NCBI GenBank assembly: GCA_011523655.1
Contig: WTGH01000029.1
Span: 1 to 64,000, forward strand
Direction of reading: 5' to 3'
Length of the DNA stretch: 64,000 nucleotides
Origin: Rhodospirillaceae bacterium
Lineage (GTDB): Bacteria > Pseudomonadota > Alphaproteobacteria > Bin65
Shown here piece after piece: positions 63,466 to 64,000 of this stretch. The notes beneath the pieces were generated by a model, which was given only the letters and a program-made list of their open reading frames with translations, was not told the DNA's origin and did no database searches. Position 1 is the first letter of the stretch. The number at the start of each line of letters is the position of its first letter. A program made the position numbers and the translations under genes.

Positions 63466-64000
63466 TCACCGCGTCCCGTAGCCCGCCATGATCGAGTCGA
63501 CCAGGCCCTCATAGTCGTCCCAGGGGACGTGGCGGAAGTTGTAATCGCGGACGATGAAGCGCGGGCCGACGTAGAATTTCTCGTACTGGTCGTGGCGCAT
63601 GGCGAATTCCGAGCCCAGCAGGTCCCAGGCGAGGTGGAACAGCTTCATGCGCTCCGTCGCGGTTTCGTCCGCCGTCGACCAGTAATCCTCGAAGACCGGG
63701 CCGAGCGCCGGGTCGTCGGCCACGTCGATGCTCGCCGGCATCTGGAACACCCCGCCGCCCATCAGCGTGCGGACCCGGTCGCAGATCCTGCCGTAGTGCT
63801 CGACCGCGAAGTTGATCGCTGCATACATGTAGCGCTGGTTGACGTGGACGTAGCCGTTCCCGGTCTCGCCGAAGGCCTGGAGCTGGCCGTCGACGATGCC
63901 GCCATAGGCCGCCTCCATCGAGGCGAGATCGGCCAGCACTTCGCGCACCGCCGGGATGTCGCGCGCGCCGTTCGACCGGGCGATCTTCGAGGCGAGTCCG
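63466..64000 (-). CDS. 4-hydroxyphenylacetate 3-monooxygenase family (HpaB-like), C-terminal part
   Basis: The last 177 codons; the gene enters from the right edge. GLASKIARSNGARDIPAVRE continues into FAVEHYGRICDRVRTLMGG, GVFQMPASIDVADDPALG and ERMKLFHLAWDLLGSEFAMR, then HDQYEKFYVGPRFIV: the acyl-CoA-dehydrogenase-like C-terminal domain of FADH2-dependent phenol monooxygenases. It needs a separate flavin reductase. Substrate unknown. Confidence 0.85.
   Translation of the reverse strand, partial: GLASKIARSNGARDIPAVREVLADLASMEAAYGGIVDGQLQAFGETGNGYVHVNQRYMYAAINFAVEHYGRICDRVRTLMGGGVFQMPASIDVADDPALGPVFEDYWSTADETATERMKLFHLAWDLLGSEFAMRHDQYEKFYVGPRFIVRDYNFRHVPWDDYEGLVDSIMAGYGTR

Overview
The window is dense, high-GC (about two thirds G+C by eye) chromosomal DNA from an alphaproteobacterium, probably Rhodospirillales-like. 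Support comes from the adjacent yicC-gmk pair, an ssb gene with an alphaproteobacterial-type SOS box (GTTC-N7-GTTC), a PuuD-type membrane-bound cytochrome c urate oxidase, MlaA/MlaC, and many dispersed intergenic palindromes. No rRNA, tRNA, CRISPR array or intact insertion sequence is visible. The genus is not identifiable from the sequence alone.

Layout. 0-4 kb: a CueR-like copper regulator with a textbook 19-bp-spacer promoter driving a truncated DUF4396 gene; a GNAT gene; a chimeric gene remnant; an AAA+/DUF4143 ATPase; a DUF2927 exported protein. 3.8-10.3 kb (minus strand): gmk, yicC, a proline-racemase-family epimerase with a DapA-like partner (hydroxyproline breakdown), an IsdG-like monooxygenase, a PaaK-like ligase and a MetE-like protein. 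10.5-14.1 kb (plus): a second MetE-like gene, a BenE transporter and a split sulfopyruvate-decarboxylase-like pair. 14.2-17 kb: a Phd/PIN toxin-antitoxin module, an 800-bp segment bounded by 89-bp direct repeats, and a fatty acid desaturase. 17-25 kb: ssb, a GFA-type protein, a DASS transporter with a universal stress protein, a HEAT-repeat protein and uvrA.

25-30 kb (minus): brnTA, then a VOC / enolase-superfamily / ferredoxin / P450 / aspartate-dehydrogenase cluster. 30-36.5 kb: sulfite dehydrogenase SorAB, an M20 peptidase, a TauD-type dioxygenase, a PEP-mutase/isocitrate-lyase protein and higBA. 36.7-45.5 kb (plus): a catabolic cassette of a Gfo/Idh/MocA dehydrogenase, DUF993, a xylose-isomerase-like barrel and a DapA-like barrel, followed by a three-gene NMT1-type ABC importer and an FAD oxidoreductase. 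45.5-50.7 kb: a vapB with a vapC remnant, a double-GNAT protein, an epimerase-like protein lacking the catalytic lysine, a third MetE-like gene and a sulfatase. 50.8-55.6 kb: mlaC, mlaA, a thioesterase and a ClC-CBS channel. 56.2-61.8 kb (minus): a purine-degradation operon (HD protein, puuD, puuE, allantoicase, allA), each gene overlapping the next by 4 bp, with a YcaQ-like DNA glycosylase upstream. 62-64 kb: an SDR, a long intergenic region with a strong promoter, and the 3' end of an HpaB-like monooxygenase gene.

Taken together this is accessory, catabolic chromosome: small-molecule degradation operons alternate with toxin-antitoxin modules and dispersed repeats. The best candidates for something undescribed are the DUF993/DapA-like/barrel cassette with its own importer (36.7-43.8 kb), the HD protein locked into the urate operon (59.9-60.5 kb), and the 89-bp-repeat-bounded insert with a perfect 17-bp-arm hairpin (14.9-15.8 kb).
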